Shown in pieces: positions 16,914 through 26,494 of a stretch of 64,000 nucleotides of DNA. The translations under genes were made by a program, and so were the position numbers. Below the pieces are notes generated by a model. That model worked only from the letters and a program-made list of their open reading frames with translations. It made no database searches and was not told the origin of the DNA. How positions within the stretch are numbered: the stretch's first letter is position 1; the number at the start of each line of letters is the position of its first letter. This DNA comes from CAKZNE01 sp002695025. GTDB taxonomy: Bacteria; Bacteroidota; Bacteroidia; Flavobacteriales; Schleiferiaceae. The stretch covers positions 117,206 to 181,205 of the forward strand of contig CAJWML010000005.1 of assembly GCA_913043285.1 (NCBI GenBank). The letters run 5' to 3'.

Positions 16914-19247
16914 CTAAAAAGCGTAGCTTATACTGAGGCTGGGCATTATCGGCAATTGGTTCACTCTTTTGATATCAATCCGGTCATAGTAGAAGATGTT
17001 CTCATAGTTGAGGATATTGGTAACCCCCAAAGAAACCTCCAGTTCCTGATCTCCTGCCAGGTCAAAATTCCTGGTAAGGCTAACATCTACCCGGTGATAA
17101 TTAGGTAAACGCTTGGAGTTTAAATCTCCATAGAGGGTTCCCAGTTCACCGTTTTCGGTGGTGTAATCATAGGCAATATCCACCTGACCGTTGTTAGTGG
17201 TAAAGGGGTTTTCGCTATAGTACAATTGTGTGGGTGTAAAAGGAAATCCAGTACCGAAGTTATAACGGGTGCTCACTTCCCAGTTACGATTTTCACCAAA
17301 GGTATAGGTACCTACAAAATTCAGATTATGCCTCCTGTCAAAGTGAGGGTAGTATACTACAATACCATCATCACGGGTAACTTTACTGATGGAATATGCC
17401 AACCAAAGGCTAAACTTTTGGTCACGATACTTCAAAAGGAAGTCGAGTCCCTTGGCAAGGCCTTTCTCAATAATATAGTTCTTACGCAATATTTCGGGCT
17501 TATCGTTATTGCTACCATTATCCGCGTAAATCTGGTTGCGGTTCAGGTTAGTCAGTTGATTAAAGTCCTTGATGTAGCCTTCCACATTCAGCGTTAATTT
17601 GCTGGTAATGTCATATTCCACTCCCAATACTGCGTGGCGGGCTTTCTGCAAGCGGCTGGTAACCTCTTCTCCACGGAAGGTTTTGCTCACCTCTGTAGTG
17701 GGAGGAGCACTTAAGAAACCGTAAAAAAGATTTACCACGTCACGGTCGCTATTGGAAGCGAGCAGGTTCTGGGAATAAAGACCACCCGCACCCTTAATAC
17801 GGATATTATCCGTTAGGTTGTATTTGAAACCGAGGCGTGGCTCAGGACTCAACTCGCTAAGTGAACCGTAATAATGTACCCTGAAACCCGGTTGAATGAT
17901 AAGTCGTTTAAACTTAAGCTTATACTGCAAGTAGGCTCCCAGCTCAGTGGTGTTTTCTATTTGCGAAATAGTACTTCCGTTTTCGGTATTGATGGTGAGA
18001 TCGGTGCGGTAGCCTATGGCTTCCAAACCGTATTTAAGTTCATTGTTCTTTTGTAAAAAATAGGTGAAATCCAGACCTCCGTTAAAACTGTTGATCTTAC
18101 TTTCATCGGGAGCAGATCCTCCTTCAATGGAGGATATGGCGTATTGGGAATACGAGAAATCACCGGACAATAAAACCGATGAAGAAGGGGGTACTACCGT
18201 AAAATCAGCACCTCCTCCTAATGATGACCATTCAATGCTGTTGTCGCCACCAAACTTCACCGCATCCTGGAATGAGAAACCAAATACGTTTACTTTGGAT
18301 CCGTTCTCAGACTGAGAAGTAAGCTTGGCGTACAGATCCTGGAATGAAAAGGGAAGATCACCGTATTCTGTTTCCACGTAGGGGTAAAATATGGAACTGG
18401 TCTTATCCAGATAGGACGTTTTTCCGGATATCAGGAAGGAAGTAGCTGCCAGGCCATCCTCATTTCTTGAACCCAGGGGCGTTTCCAGTAAAAGCTTGGA
18501 AGTATAGGTACTTGCGGATACCTTTCCTGCAAAACGTCTGCGGTTGGGGTCACGGGTCTGCACATCCATCACCGCACTGTTACGGCTACCGTATTCGGCA
18601 TTAAAGCCCCCGGAGTATACCTCAGCACTTTGTATAATGTCCACGTCAAAAACGGAGAAGAAACCAATGGAGTGGAAAGGGTTGTATACAATCATACCAT
18701 CCAGCAGAATAAGGTTCTGTATCGGTGCTCCACCACGGATATAGATCTGTCCGCCCTGGTCACCCGTGGTAATTACCCCGGGAAGCACCTGTACGGCCTT
18801 GATGATATCGGCATCGCCTCCCACTGAAAATTGTTTGATATCCTTGGCATCCAGAGTGATCACACTGGTCAACACCTTGGTTTCTCGCTCCTGCCGTTCC
18901 GCACTTACCTCCACATCCTGCAGCACCTCAGAAGCCTGATCCATGTAGACCTTGGTAGTAACAATACGTTCCGACTTTATTTCCACATTCTGGCTTACCG
19001 CAGTATATCCCAGGAAGGTAACCTTGAGAGTATAGCTACCCGCAGGAATGCCGGATATTACGAAATAACCTTCGTCATTAGCAACAGCACCATAGTTGGT
19101 GCCTTCAATAACCGCATTGGCAAAGGGGATAGGCTGATCGTCAGCTTTATCATAAACAAATCCCCGGACCTTACCGGTCTGGGCGTGAATGGTAAATGAC
19201 ATCAGCATGGCAATCCATACCAGAGAGGCATGTACAGTGTTTTTCAT
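16914..19247 (-). CDS. TonB-dependent receptor with N-terminal carboxypeptidase-like domain
   Basis: Outer-membrane receptor of 777 residues. Signal peptide 1-22 (ending TIHAQ), carboxypeptidase-like domain about 25-105 (GKVRGFVYDKADDQPIPFAN, then YFVISGIPAGSYTLKV), plug domain about 125-225 (KDIKQFSVGGDADIIKAVQVLPGV, shown here as separate KDIKQFSVGG and VLPGV motifs; QIYIRGGAPIQNLILLDG) and a beta-barrel of about 540 residues. No SusD partner or iron-uptake gene is adjacent, so the ligand is unknown. It is a separate transcription unit, distinct in sequence from the receptor at 508-3009. Confidence 0.93.
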   Translation of the reverse strand: MKNTVHASLVWIAMLMSFTIHAQTGKVRGFVYDKADDQPIPFANAVIEGTNYGAVANDEGYFVISGIPAGSYTLKVTFLGYTAVSQNVEIKSERIVTTKVYMDQASEVLQDVEVSAERQERETKVLTSVITLDAKDIKQFSVGGDADIIKAVQVLPGVITTGDQGGQIYIRGGAPIQNLILLDGMIVYNPFHSIGFFSVFDVDIIQSAEVYSGGFNAEYGSRNSAVMDVQTRDPNRRRFAGKVSASTYTSKLLLETPLGSRNEDGLAATSFLISGKTSYLDKTSSIFYPYVETEYGDLPFSFQDLYAKLTSQSENGSKVNVFGFSFQDAVKFGGDNSIEWSSLGGGADFTVVPPSSSVLLSGDFSYSQYAISSIEGGSAPDESKINSFNGGLDFTYFLQKNNELKYGLEAIGYRTDLTINTENGSTISQIENTTELGAYLQYKLKFKRLIIQPGFRVHYYGSLSELSPEPRLGFKYNLTDNIRIKGAGGLYSQNLLASNSDRDVVNLFYGFLSAPPTTEVSKTFRGEEVTSRLQKARHAVLGVEYDITSKLTLNVEGYIKDFNQLTNLNRNQIYADNGSNNDKPEILRKNYIIEKGLAKGLDFLLKYRDQKFSLWLAYSISKVTRDDGIVVYYPHFDRRHNLNFVGTYTFGENRNWEVSTRYNFGTGFPFTPTQLYYSENPFTTNNGQVDIAYDYTTENGELGTLYGDLNSKRLPNYHRVDVSLTRNFDLAGDQELEVSLGVTNILNYENIFYYDRIDIKRVNQLPIMPSLSISYAF

Positions 19248-19302
19248 AATGCAATGATTCTAGGGCAGTAAAGGCCGCCAAATATCTGATCAAAAATTTT
19301 AA

Positions 19303-20304
19303 TCAGGTATAAATGATCTTAAAAATTAGTTCTTTCAATAAATCACTGTCCGAAGTAGAAACGTTTCCTACTCCCTTGGAACGCATATCACACTCCCGGA
19401 GATAACTGATAATCCGCGCCAGTTTCTTCAGGTCGTATTGAGTAGCTCCTTTCTGGTAGTCCTTTACAAAATAGGGATTTACCTTAAGGAGAGATGCCAG
19501 GCCAGAAGGGGATTTATCCTTGGCCTGGTGAATGAGCATCAGTTTGCTGAAGTACCCGAATAAGAGGCTTACGGTAACTACCAAAGGATTGTCCTTTGGG
19601 TTGGCAGCAAAATACCTTTGAATCTGCATGGCTCTGCCAAAATCTCTACTACCCAGGGCGTTGATCAGCTCAAAATTGTTGTAATCCTTACTGATGCCGA
19701 TGTTCTGCTCCACCGCTTCATCATCAATCGTTTGCCCTTTAGGAACTACCAGCTCCAGTTTATGCAGCTCATTATCAATACGTCCAAGATCGTTTCCCAA
19801 GCTTTCACCCAGCAAATGAATAGCTTTAGGGGTTGCATTATATCCCCTCTCGGCCAGGTTGCGGGCAATCCAATCCGGGATCTGATTGTCGTAAAGTTTT
19901 TTGGACTCCATAAGCACATGAGCGTTGCTCAGGGTCTTGTAGAGTTTTTTCCGCTTATCGAGTGATTTGTATTTATGGGCCAGTACCAGCACCGTGGATG
20001 GTTGCGGGTTTGCAGCATAGGATTCCAGTTCTTCCAACTTACGGAGGTGCTGTGCTTCCTTTACGATAACCACTACCCGGTCCGCCATCATGGGATAGCG
20101 CTTGGCCTCACCTATCACCGTCTGGATATCCGTATCACGTCCGTATAGAATGGTTTGGTTAAAGCTTTGCTGATCTTCAGGCAGGGCCCTTTTTTCAATG
20201 AACCTTACGATCTCATCAATGAAATAAGCCTCTTCTCCCATCAAAAAATAGATGGGGCGATACGTACCTGCTTTCAGCTCCCTTAAAATATCCTGGTATT
20301 TCAT
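19303..20304 (-). CDS. holA: DNA polymerase III subunit delta
   Basis: Clamp-loader delta subunit of 333 residues, which opens the beta sliding clamp. The start MKYQDILRELKAGTYRPIYF and the LMGEEAYFIDEIVRFIE segment match the family N-terminus (the AAA-like domain without a working ATP site). The middle GESLGNDLGRIDNELHKLEL and the C-terminal collar region (VVTVSLLFGYFSKLMLIHQA) also fit. Length is normal. The divergent neighbour is the HsdR-N domain protein, an arrangement common in Bacteroidota. Confidence 0.93.
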   Translation of the reverse strand: MKYQDILRELKAGTYRPIYFLMGEEAYFIDEIVRFIEKRALPEDQQSFNQTILYGRDTDIQTVIGEAKRYPMMADRVVVIVKEAQHLRKLEELESYAANPQPSTVLVLAHKYKSLDKRKKLYKTLSNAHVLMESKKLYDNQIPDWIARNLAERGYNATPKAIHLLGESLGNDLGRIDNELHKLELVVPKGQTIDDEAVEQNIGISKDYNNFELINALGSRDFGRAMQIQRYFAANPKDNPLVVTVSLLFGYFSKLMLIHQAKDKSPSGLASLLKVNPYFVKDYQKGATQYDLKKLARIISYLRECDMRSKGVGNVSTSDSDLLKELIFKIIYT

Positions 20305-20354
20305 AACAATAGGCCATGCAAAACAACGAAAAAAGCACCGCTCTTTAAAGCGAT

Positions 20355-20362
20355 TATATTTG
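20355..20362 (+). promoter_or_regulatory. -7 box of the HsdR-N protein gene, very close to the start codon
   Basis: TATATTTG, an exact match to TAnnTTTG, ending only four bases before the ATG at 20367. Transcription would start at or beside the start codon, implying little or no leader. Confidence 0.55.
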
Positions 20363-20366
20363 CGGA

Positions 20367-20822
20367 ATGAATAAGCGGCTTGTTCCTTTGAACCTTCCCC
20401 GGCCTGATCTAAGGATGGCCCGCAAAGGTGATCAACCTGTGGTTTGGGATACCATCCGCCAGAAATACCTGAAGCTCACCCCGGAAGAGTGGGTACGCCA
20501 GCACCTGGTGCATTACCTGATATCATTGGATTACCCGCAAAGTGCCATAGCCCTGGAAGGTGGTTTTAAATTATACCAGCAGACCCGCAGAACGGATATC
20601 CTGGTGTATAAATCACAAAAACCTCAGCTGATTGTAGAATGTAAAGCTCCGCAGGTTAAGATATCTCAGGCTACCTTTGACCAGGCCTTACAGTATAACC
20701 TGCATTATAAAGTACCATTTATCCTCATCTCCAACGGACTGGAACATTATGCTGCCAGGGTTATGCAGGATGAAGGCCGCCTTGAATTTTTTGACTCTAT
20801 CCCACGCTATGACGAAATTTGA
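20367..20822 (+). CDS. stand-alone type I restriction HsdR N-terminal domain protein
   Basis: Cytoplasmic protein of 151 residues with the PD-(D/E)xK nuclease fold seen at the N-terminus of HsdR. The catalytic elements look intact: Asp in RRTDILVY and Glu-x-Lys in LIVECKAP, followed by the helix ATFDQALQYN and VPFILISNGLEHY. No helicase region, methylase or specificity subunit is nearby, so this is not a restriction-modification system. Its conserved place opposite holA suggests a replication or repair role, which is inference. It overlaps the following methyltransferase gene by 14 bases. Confidence 0.88.
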   Translation: MNKRLVPLNLPRPDLRMARKGDQPVVWDTIRQKYLKLTPEEWVRQHLVHYLISLDYPQSAIALEGGFKLYQQTRRTDILVYKSQKPQLIVECKAPQVKISQATFDQALQYNLHYKVPFILISNGLEHYAARVMQDEGRLEFFDSIPRYDEI

Positions 20823-21966
20823 AACCCTGAAACTAAAATCCGGAAAAGACAAGGCAGTGGACCGAAAACATCCCTGGATATTTTCAGGCGCCTTCAAAAA
20901 TATTCCTACACACCTTGATGAAGGAGCCTTGGTAAGGGTAGTTGATCATAAATCCGGATTTAAGGCTATGGGCTTTTTTGGCAAGGGCAGTATTGCAGTA
21001 AAGATCCTGAGTTTTGAGGAAGCTGAAGTGGAGGAAATTATACCTCATCTTATCAAAAAGGCCATAGAGTATCGAAAAAGGCTGAGTTTGCTGGACCAAA
21101 AAGACACCAATTGCTGCCGCTTGGTTTTTGGTGAAGGCGATCAGCTTCCAGGCCTGGTTATAGATCGTTACGACCAAACTGCGGTGGTTCAGCTGCATCA
21201 TGCCGGCTGGACTCCATATCTGAAACTGATCAGCACTACTTTAATCTCTGAAGTGGTGCGCTACGTTTACCATAAGCCCGTAGATAAAATTGGCCAGGAC
21301 GAAAAAGGCTGGCTTACCGAAGCTTGTGATCAGACAGAGGTGCTGGAGTACGGACACCGTTTTAAAATAGATTGGGAAGAAGGTCAGAAAACAGGTTTCT
21401 TCCTGGACCAAAGGGAGAACCGTAAAAAGCTGGCGGATTATGCCAAAGGAAAAAGCATCCTCAACACCTTCTCCTATACCGGTGGTTTTTCTATTTACGC
21501 CCTGGCGGCCGGGGCCAGCCGCGTAGTATCGGTGGATATTTCAAAAGCAGCCATTGACCTGGCCCATACCAATGCTGAAATAAACGGTTATGCCGAACAA
21601 CATGAAGCTGTGGTTTCTGATGTGTTGCAGCACCTTAAAAATGAAGGAGCCGATTTTGACATTATCATCCTGGATCCGCCTGCCTTTTCCAAAAGTCGCA
21701 AAACCATTCACAATGCCATTCAGGGATACAAAAGATTGAACGCCCGGGCCATTTCGAATATGAAAAGTGGTGGGCTCATTTTCACTTTTTCCTGTTCTCA
21801 ACATATGAGCGCCCAGCTTTTTGAAGATACCATACGGGCAGCAGCCATTGAAACCGGTCGCCCGGTAAGAATTGTAGAAAGGCTCAGCCAGCCTGCTGAC
21901 CATCCCGTGAACATTTATCACCCGGAGGGCGCCTACCTGAAGGGATTGATACTGGCCATAGATTAA
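20809..21966 (+). CDS. class I SAM-dependent rRNA methyltransferase (RlmI-like)
   Basis: RNA cytosine-5 methyltransferase-like protein of 385 residues. An N-terminal PUA-type domain (about 1-75, KLKSGKDKAVDRKHPWIFSG) and a middle domain precede a Rossmann methyltransferase domain with the SAM loop FSYTGGFSIYALAAGA, the acidic VSVDIS and motif IV IILDPPAFSKSR. FSCSQHM supplies the likely catalytic Cys. The closest known enzyme is RlmI, which methylates 23S rRNA, but the exact site is not certain here. The start at 20809 overlaps the previous gene; an upstream frame start at 20677 is out of the domain and inside that gene. Confidence 0.9.
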   Translation: MTKFETLKLKSGKDKAVDRKHPWIFSGAFKNIPTHLDEGALVRVVDHKSGFKAMGFFGKGSIAVKILSFEEAEVEEIIPHLIKKAIEYRKRLSLLDQKDTNCCRLVFGEGDQLPGLVIDRYDQTAVVQLHHAGWTPYLKLISTTLISEVVRYVYHKPVDKIGQDEKGWLTEACDQTEVLEYGHRFKIDWEEGQKTGFFLDQRENRKKLADYAKGKSILNTFSYTGGFSIYALAAGASRVVSVDISKAAIDLAHTNAEINGYAEQHEAVVSDVLQHLKNEGADFDIIILDPPAFSKSRKTIHNAIQGYKRLNARAISNMKSGGLIFTFSCSQHMSAQLFEDTIRAAAIETGRPVRIVERLSQPADHPVNIYHPEGAYLKGLILAID

Positions 21967-21995
21967 AAAAGGCCACCCTTCCGGATGGCCTTCTT
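21965..21995. terminator. bidirectional terminator between convergent genes
   Basis: GGCCA (21971-21975) pairs with TGGCC (21986-21990) and an inner CC/GG pair with one bulged A. A-run on the left and TTCTT on the right, so it could serve both the methyltransferase and the lipoprotein gene. Confidence 0.65.
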
Positions 21996-22005
21996 ACTGG
22001 GGACC

Positions 22006-22971
22006 TTAGAGACTCTGTATCAGTTGGATCAATTGTGTTTCCGTTATCTGCTGAAAAGACATGTTTTCAACATGGTTCTGAGCAATCGTGTTATTCTGGA
22101 GAGAATAGAACAGGTTATTCTGTGAATCACTATGGATAGCCAGGAAATTGACATTAATACCTACCGGTAGGCGGTATCCCCCGGTTACTGAAAAAACGTT
22201 ATTGGCGTAATTGCTAACCCTTACAATAGACTGGTCCACCGGCACATGAATGATCATTACCGTATTGCTATCGGTATAGCCGGAGGGCACTACCATATCC
22301 ACTTCAGTCAATGGTCTGGGATCATTATTGTAATAATCACAATTGATCCAGTTAAACAGGGAGTCGATCCCAAAACAATACGATGGACCAGGACTAAGGC
22401 TATCCATACCACACTGCTGTATCACTGTATTGGCATTAAGCACCCAGTTAAAGTTATCTCCACTTCCCGTACCGGTAAAGAGCTGCATATTGGGATCAAA
22501 ATTCTGGGTGGGCACTTCCACGCCAATACTTTTTCCACTGGCCATGCGCAGGTTAACACCTCCCTGGCTGGCGTTCATATACAATTCGCCACCACTCACC
22601 AGGCGTTGGCCGTTGGATACCGTGGGACGATCTGCCAGTATCATGGCTCCCGGGCTCAGCAGTTCCTTCAATTCAAAGTTAACGGGTCCGGTTACCGGGC
22701 TGCCATCCGGTTTTACAAAAGCGTTTGCAGGAATATACAGAAAGGTGCCTTCCTTACCATAAATGGAGGCGGCCTTGTCGCCTTCTACACTGAACTCTTG
22801 CAGTTCCGGGGCATTGGCGGCCAACAGGCTCTTTATCCTTTCTACAGTAGGCGGAGGATTGACGCCCTGGTTGTGGACATCTACCACCTCCTCCTTCTTA
22901 CACGAAAAGAGGCCGGCCATAATAAATGAAAATAGCAATAAATACTTGAGTTTGTGTGCTAGAGATTTCAT
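22006..22971 (-). CDS. lipoprotein of unknown function
   Basis: Lipoprotein of 321 residues with lipobox AGLFSC (Cys24). Residues about 60-130 include GTFLYIPANAFVKPDGSPVT and VNFELKELLSPGAM, a pattern I know from beta-rich Bacteroidota envelope proteins (stabilised IPANAF...G..V.G.V..E). The rest is Asn- and Asp-rich and probably beta-structured, with four Cys in the middle (QQCGMD, YCFGID, NCDYY). It is exported to the periplasmic or outer membrane face. No function can be named and no operon partner is evident. Confidence 0.82.
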   Translation of the reverse strand: MKSLAHKLKYLLLFSFIMAGLFSCKKEEVVDVHNQGVNPPPTVERIKSLLAANAPELQEFSVEGDKAASIYGKEGTFLYIPANAFVKPDGSPVTGPVNFELKELLSPGAMILADRPTVSNGQRLVSGGELYMNASQGGVNLRMASGKSIGVEVPTQNFDPNMQLFTGTGSGDNFNWVLNANTVIQQCGMDSLSPGPSYCFGIDSLFNWINCDYYNNDPRPLTEVDMVVPSGYTDSNTVMIIHVPVDQSIVRVSNYANNVFSVTGGYRLPVGINVNFLAIHSDSQNNLFYSLQNNTIAQNHVENMSFQQITETQLIQLIQSL

Positions 22972-23081
22972 AAGCAGGATTTTTAATTAAACTGTATTAC
23001 TGTTACGCATACAAGCACAAGGTTCCCGCCAAGTGAGGACCACTCATTTATTTAAACACCTTGTGTATTGAGTCAACGACT

Positions 23082-23951
23082 TTAAACCAGCGCCATAGTT
23101 AACACAAAAAGGAAAAAGCGGTAGATGAGGATGGAAAGGATAAAGCAAAACAACAGTAACACACTTTTGAGGATTGCCACCAAGGTGTGCTGGTGAAAGA
23201 GCCTCCTTTGGGTTTTATAAATGTAGTTACCTAAAATGAAGAGGAGAGGCACTGTAAGATACCAGGCATCAAGATCCAGGGAGCCAATAGAATTACGGGT
23301 GGTATATACATAAGCATAGGCTAGCAGCGTGGCCAGCAACGGTACCATGATCAATATGGCGAAGATGGCGAAGCTCACAAAATGGACAGCCGATGTGAGA
23401 TGATACGAAAACATCTTCTTAGTATCTACGTTGATAAGGGCCGTAAAAGCAGCATAGATCAAAGCAAAAACTACCAAAAAGAGTTTGCTGACCTGGGAAG
23501 TCATATGGTTGTAGCGCTCCCCGAATTGCTCCTCTGACAAACCGGTGGCCTCGATTTTTGCACGGCTTACACCTTCGGCCCATTCACTATACACCTGTCC
23601 TTTGGTTTGCGAAATGTACTGGCTGTTCAAAGCGTCAATAGGCTGGTAAATAAAATATACCAGGTTGATAAAGAAAAACAGGCTCAAAGGCCGGCTGTAC
23701 CATCTTCTACGTCCCTGGAAATATTCCTGTGTAAGTAATCCCGGCTTAAATAATAAGGCTGACAGTGACCGCAGAAATTTTATATCGGTAAAGGTTATTG
23801 CATTCCACACGGACCCGAAGAAATATCTCAAGGTCATTTCTTCCTGGTACATGCTCTTTTCGCCACATTGAGAACAATACCTACCACTAAGAGCGGCATC
23901 ACAACTCGGGCATTTTTCGGATACTACCGTATCTTCGCCAGCTTTGATCAC
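23082..23951 (-). CDS. DUF3667 membrane protein with N-terminal zinc ribbon
   Basis: Membrane protein of 289 residues. The N-terminus has a likely zinc ribbon (CPSCDAAL and YCSQCGEK, two CxxC pairs). A DUF3667 motif follows (FGSVWNAITFTDIKFLRSLS and LLFKPGLLTQEYFQGRRRWY), then four or five membrane segments to the C-terminus. The family is widespread in Bacteroidota and has no assigned function. It is monocistronic; purB is divergent. Confidence 0.85.
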   Translation of the reverse strand: MIKAGEDTVVSEKCPSCDAALSGRYCSQCGEKSMYQEEMTLRYFFGSVWNAITFTDIKFLRSLSALLFKPGLLTQEYFQGRRRWYSRPLSLFFFINLVYFIYQPIDALNSQYISQTKGQVYSEWAEGVSRAKIEATGLSEEQFGERYNHMTSQVSKLFLVVFALIYAAFTALINVDTKKMFSYHLTSAVHFVSFAIFAILIMVPLLATLLAYAYVYTTRNSIGSLDLDAWYLTVPLLFILGNYIYKTQRRLFHQHTLVAILKSVLLLFCFILSILIYRFFLFVLTMALV

Positions 23952-24038
23952 GTATCTGAGATTAAACTCTCAATATTACTAAATTTCAACAGAGGTGTGA
24001 TTGCTTGATGAACATGACCCAAAGGCCACAGAAATAAG

Positions 24039-24046
24039 TACTTTTG
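24039..24046 (+). promoter_or_regulatory. -7 box of purB
   Basis: TACTTTTG, matching TAnnTTTG, 19 bases before the purB ATG. No convincing -33 TTTG. Confidence 0.45.
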
Positions 24047-24065
24047 CACCTCTTAAACAGGAAAA

Positions 24066-25406
24066 ATGGAAAACCAGCTTTTAGCTATATCCCCTATTGA
24101 CGGCAGGTATAGAAAAGTAACTGAGAACCTGAAGGATTACTTTTCTGAATACGCACTCATCCAATACCGCGTTCGTGTGGAAGTGGAGTATTACATTGCC
24201 CTTTGTGAACTTCCCCTGCCCCAACTCAAGGGTTTTGACCGTTCCAAGTATATTGAGCTTCGTGACCTTTACCTCGATTTTTCATTGAAGGATGCGGAAC
24301 GGATCAAGGAAATTGAAAAGACTACCAATCACGATGTTAAGGCGGTTGAATATTTCATTAAAGAACACCTGGATGACCTGGGGCTTGGTAAATTCCGCGA
24401 GTTTGTACACTTTGGGCTTACTTCACAGGATATCAACAATACAGCCGTTCCGCTTGCCCTTAAGGAGTTTGTGGAAAACGAATACATACCTCTCATCGGG
24501 GAAATGATCGTAACCCTTACGGATCTGGCTGAAACCTGGGCCGATATACCCATGCTGGCCCGCACCCACGGTCAACCCGCTTCCCCCACCCGCCTGGGTA
24601 AGGAGATCATGGTGTTTACCGAACGCATTGACCAGCAGTTGCGCCAGTTGCGTCACATACCTTTCTCGGCCAAGTTTGGAGGCGCCACCGGTAACTTCAA
24701 TGCACATTCCGTAGCCTACCCGGGTATTGACTGGAAGGAATTTTCAGAAGATTTTGTGAACGGCAACCTGGGTCTGCAACAATCATGGCCCACTACACAG
24801 ATTGAGCATTATGATAATATGGCCGCTCTTTTTGACTGCCTTAAGCGCATCAATACCATTATTATTGATATGAACCGCGACTTCTGGACTTACATTTCCC
24901 TGGATTATTTCAAACAAAGGATCAAGGAAGGAGAGGTTGGCTCATCCGCAATGCCCCACAAGGTAAACCCAATAGACTTTGAGAACTCTGAGGGTAACCT
25001 GGGTATTGCCAATGCATTGTATGAACACCTGTCGGCCAAACTTCCTATTTCACGCCTTCAACGCGACCTTACGGACAGCACTGTTCTTCGTAATATCGGT
25101 GTGCCACTGGGCCATTCGGTGATTGCCATAAATGCCTCTCTCAAAGGACTAAGCAAACTGCTGATCAATAAGGATAAGATCAGTCACGACCTGGAAGAAA
25201 ACTGGGCCGTGGTAGCTGAAGGCATACAGAACATCCTTCGCAGGGAAGGTTACCCCAACCCTTATGAAGCTCTGAAGGGACTGACGCGGACCAATAGCAA
25301 GATAAACCGTGAAAGCATAACCGCTTTTATAGAAGGACTGGATGTGGATGATTCCGTGAAAAAAGAATTACAGTTACTTTCACCCCAATCGTATACCGGT
25401 ATTTGA
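24066..25406 (+). CDS. purB: adenylosuccinate lyase
   Basis: Fumarase/aspartase superfamily enzyme of 446 residues that acts twice in purine synthesis, releasing fumarate from SAICAR and from adenylosuccinate. Visible motifs: SPIDGRYRKVTENL at the N-terminus, FVHFGLTSQDINNTA, ARTHGQPASPTRLGKE (catalytic His), and the signature loop GEVGSSAMPHKVNPIDFENS with the catalytic Ser. This is the E. coli-like long form. The deacylase gene follows one base after its stop codon, so the two are probably co-transcribed. purL is 6 kb away on the same strand. Confidence 0.97.
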   Translation: MENQLLAISPIDGRYRKVTENLKDYFSEYALIQYRVRVEVEYYIALCELPLPQLKGFDRSKYIELRDLYLDFSLKDAERIKEIEKTTNHDVKAVEYFIKEHLDDLGLGKFREFVHFGLTSQDINNTAVPLALKEFVENEYIPLIGEMIVTLTDLAETWADIPMLARTHGQPASPTRLGKEIMVFTERIDQQLRQLRHIPFSAKFGGATGNFNAHSVAYPGIDWKEFSEDFVNGNLGLQQSWPTTQIEHYDNMAALFDCLKRINTIIIDMNRDFWTYISLDYFKQRIKEGEVGSSAMPHKVNPIDFENSEGNLGIANALYEHLSAKLPISRLQRDLTDSTVLRNIGVPLGHSVIAINASLKGLSKLLINKDKISHDLEENWAVVAEGIQNILRREGYPNPYEALKGLTRTNSKINRESITAFIEGLDVDDSVKKELQLLSPQSYTGI

Positions 25407-25407
25407 T

Positions 25408-26349
25408 ATGCAGGTAATCCGCATCGATGGCCAGGAGATAAGCCCCGGAGAGCAACGCTACCTCGAACTCAACGTAGCCCGCCTGCCTTCCGGCACGCAA
25501 ATTACCATGCCGGTACACGTATACCGCAGTAAAGAGCCCGGCCCGGTAGTACTATTAAGCGGAGGCATGCATGGTGATGAGGTGAACGGTATTGAAATTG
25601 TGCGCAGGTTTTTACAAAAAGGTATTACAGACCGCCTTCTAAAAGGAAGTATCGTGGCCATGCCGATCATTAACGTTTACGGTTTTATCAACTTTTCACG
25701 GGACGTGCCAGACGGTAAGGATGTAAACCGCAGTTTTCCCGGTAAAGAGGATGGTTCCCTGGCCAGCATGGTAGCACACACCCTTACCACTCATATTCTG
25801 CCCCAGGTAGATTTTGGTATGGATTTCCATACCGGTGGAGCCAGCCGGACCAATTTTCCACAAATACGCTTCGAAGAAGGAGATAATCTGGCCGAAGAAA
25901 TTGCCAACACTTTTGCCGCTCCCTTTACGCTTAATTCACCCGTGATCAAAGGATCCTTCCGCGAAACCGCTAAAAACATGGATAAGACCGTAGTGGTTTT
26001 TGAAGGAGGCGAAACGCTGCGCATAGACCCCAAGACCGTGGATGAAGGGATCAAGGGAATAAAGCGGGTATTGCACCATTTCGGAATGCTGGCCAAAGCG
26101 CCTATGCAACAGCATAAGACCCACTATTTCAAAGAGTCTCATTGGGTACGCGCGGAGGTTTCCGGTCTTTTCCGCCACAAAAAGGAATCGGGCAAAAAAG
26201 TAAAGGAAGGCCAAACCATTGGTTACATCAGTAGCCCCACCAATGATTATTCTGTAAAGGTTAAAAGCCCTTACTCAGGTTACATCATAGGTCACAACAA
26301 CTTTCCCCTCATCCATAAAGGGGATGCTCTCTTCCATATCGGGTTTTAG
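25408..26349 (+). CDS. succinylglutamate desuccinylase/aspartoacylase family protein
   Basis: Zinc-dependent deacylase or M14-like amidohydrolase of 313 residues. Zinc ligands lie in SGGMHGDEVNGIEIVRRF (His, Glu) and in DFGMDFHTGG (His). NVYGFINFSRDVPDGKDVNR supplies the conserved Arg and Asn substrate residues. The C-terminal 80 residues form a barrel-sandwich-like domain (KKVKEGQTIGYI, VKSPYSGYII). The physiological substrate is not known; relatives deacylate N-acyl amino acids. It starts one base after the purB stop. Confidence 0.87.
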   Translation: MQVIRIDGQEISPGEQRYLELNVARLPSGTQITMPVHVYRSKEPGPVVLLSGGMHGDEVNGIEIVRRFLQKGITDRLLKGSIVAMPIINVYGFINFSRDVPDGKDVNRSFPGKEDGSLASMVAHTLTTHILPQVDFGMDFHTGGASRTNFPQIRFEEGDNLAEEIANTFAAPFTLNSPVIKGSFRETAKNMDKTVVVFEGGETLRIDPKTVDEGIKGIKRVLHHFGMLAKAPMQQHKTHYFKESHWVRAEVSGLFRHKKESGKKVKEGQTIGYISSPTNDYSVKVKSPYSGYIIGHNNFPLIHKGDALFHIGF

Positions 26350-26453
26350 ACACGCGAAAATCCTCTGTAAGTTCTATTTAGAACCATTATCAATTGAAAG
26401 CTCCTATTTATGAGGCCTTTCAAAATGGTAGCACATTTCTTAATTTCGCGACT

Positions 26454-26485
26454 CTTTAAAACGAACAGGATACGTTCTTTAAAAC
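26454..26485. repeat. direct repeat in the aconitase leader
   Basis: The nine-base CTTTAAAAC occurs at 26454-26462 and 26477-26485, 23 bases apart, just upstream of the aconitase ATG. A short GAAC...GTTC inverted pair lies between. It could be a regulator site or chance. Confidence 0.35.
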
Positions 26486-26494
26486 CATACATCT

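Noticed and set aside
20367..21966. Restriction-modification system
   Set aside because: Only an HsdR-N domain is present and the neighbouring methyltransferase is an RNA enzyme by its motifs, with no specificity subunit.
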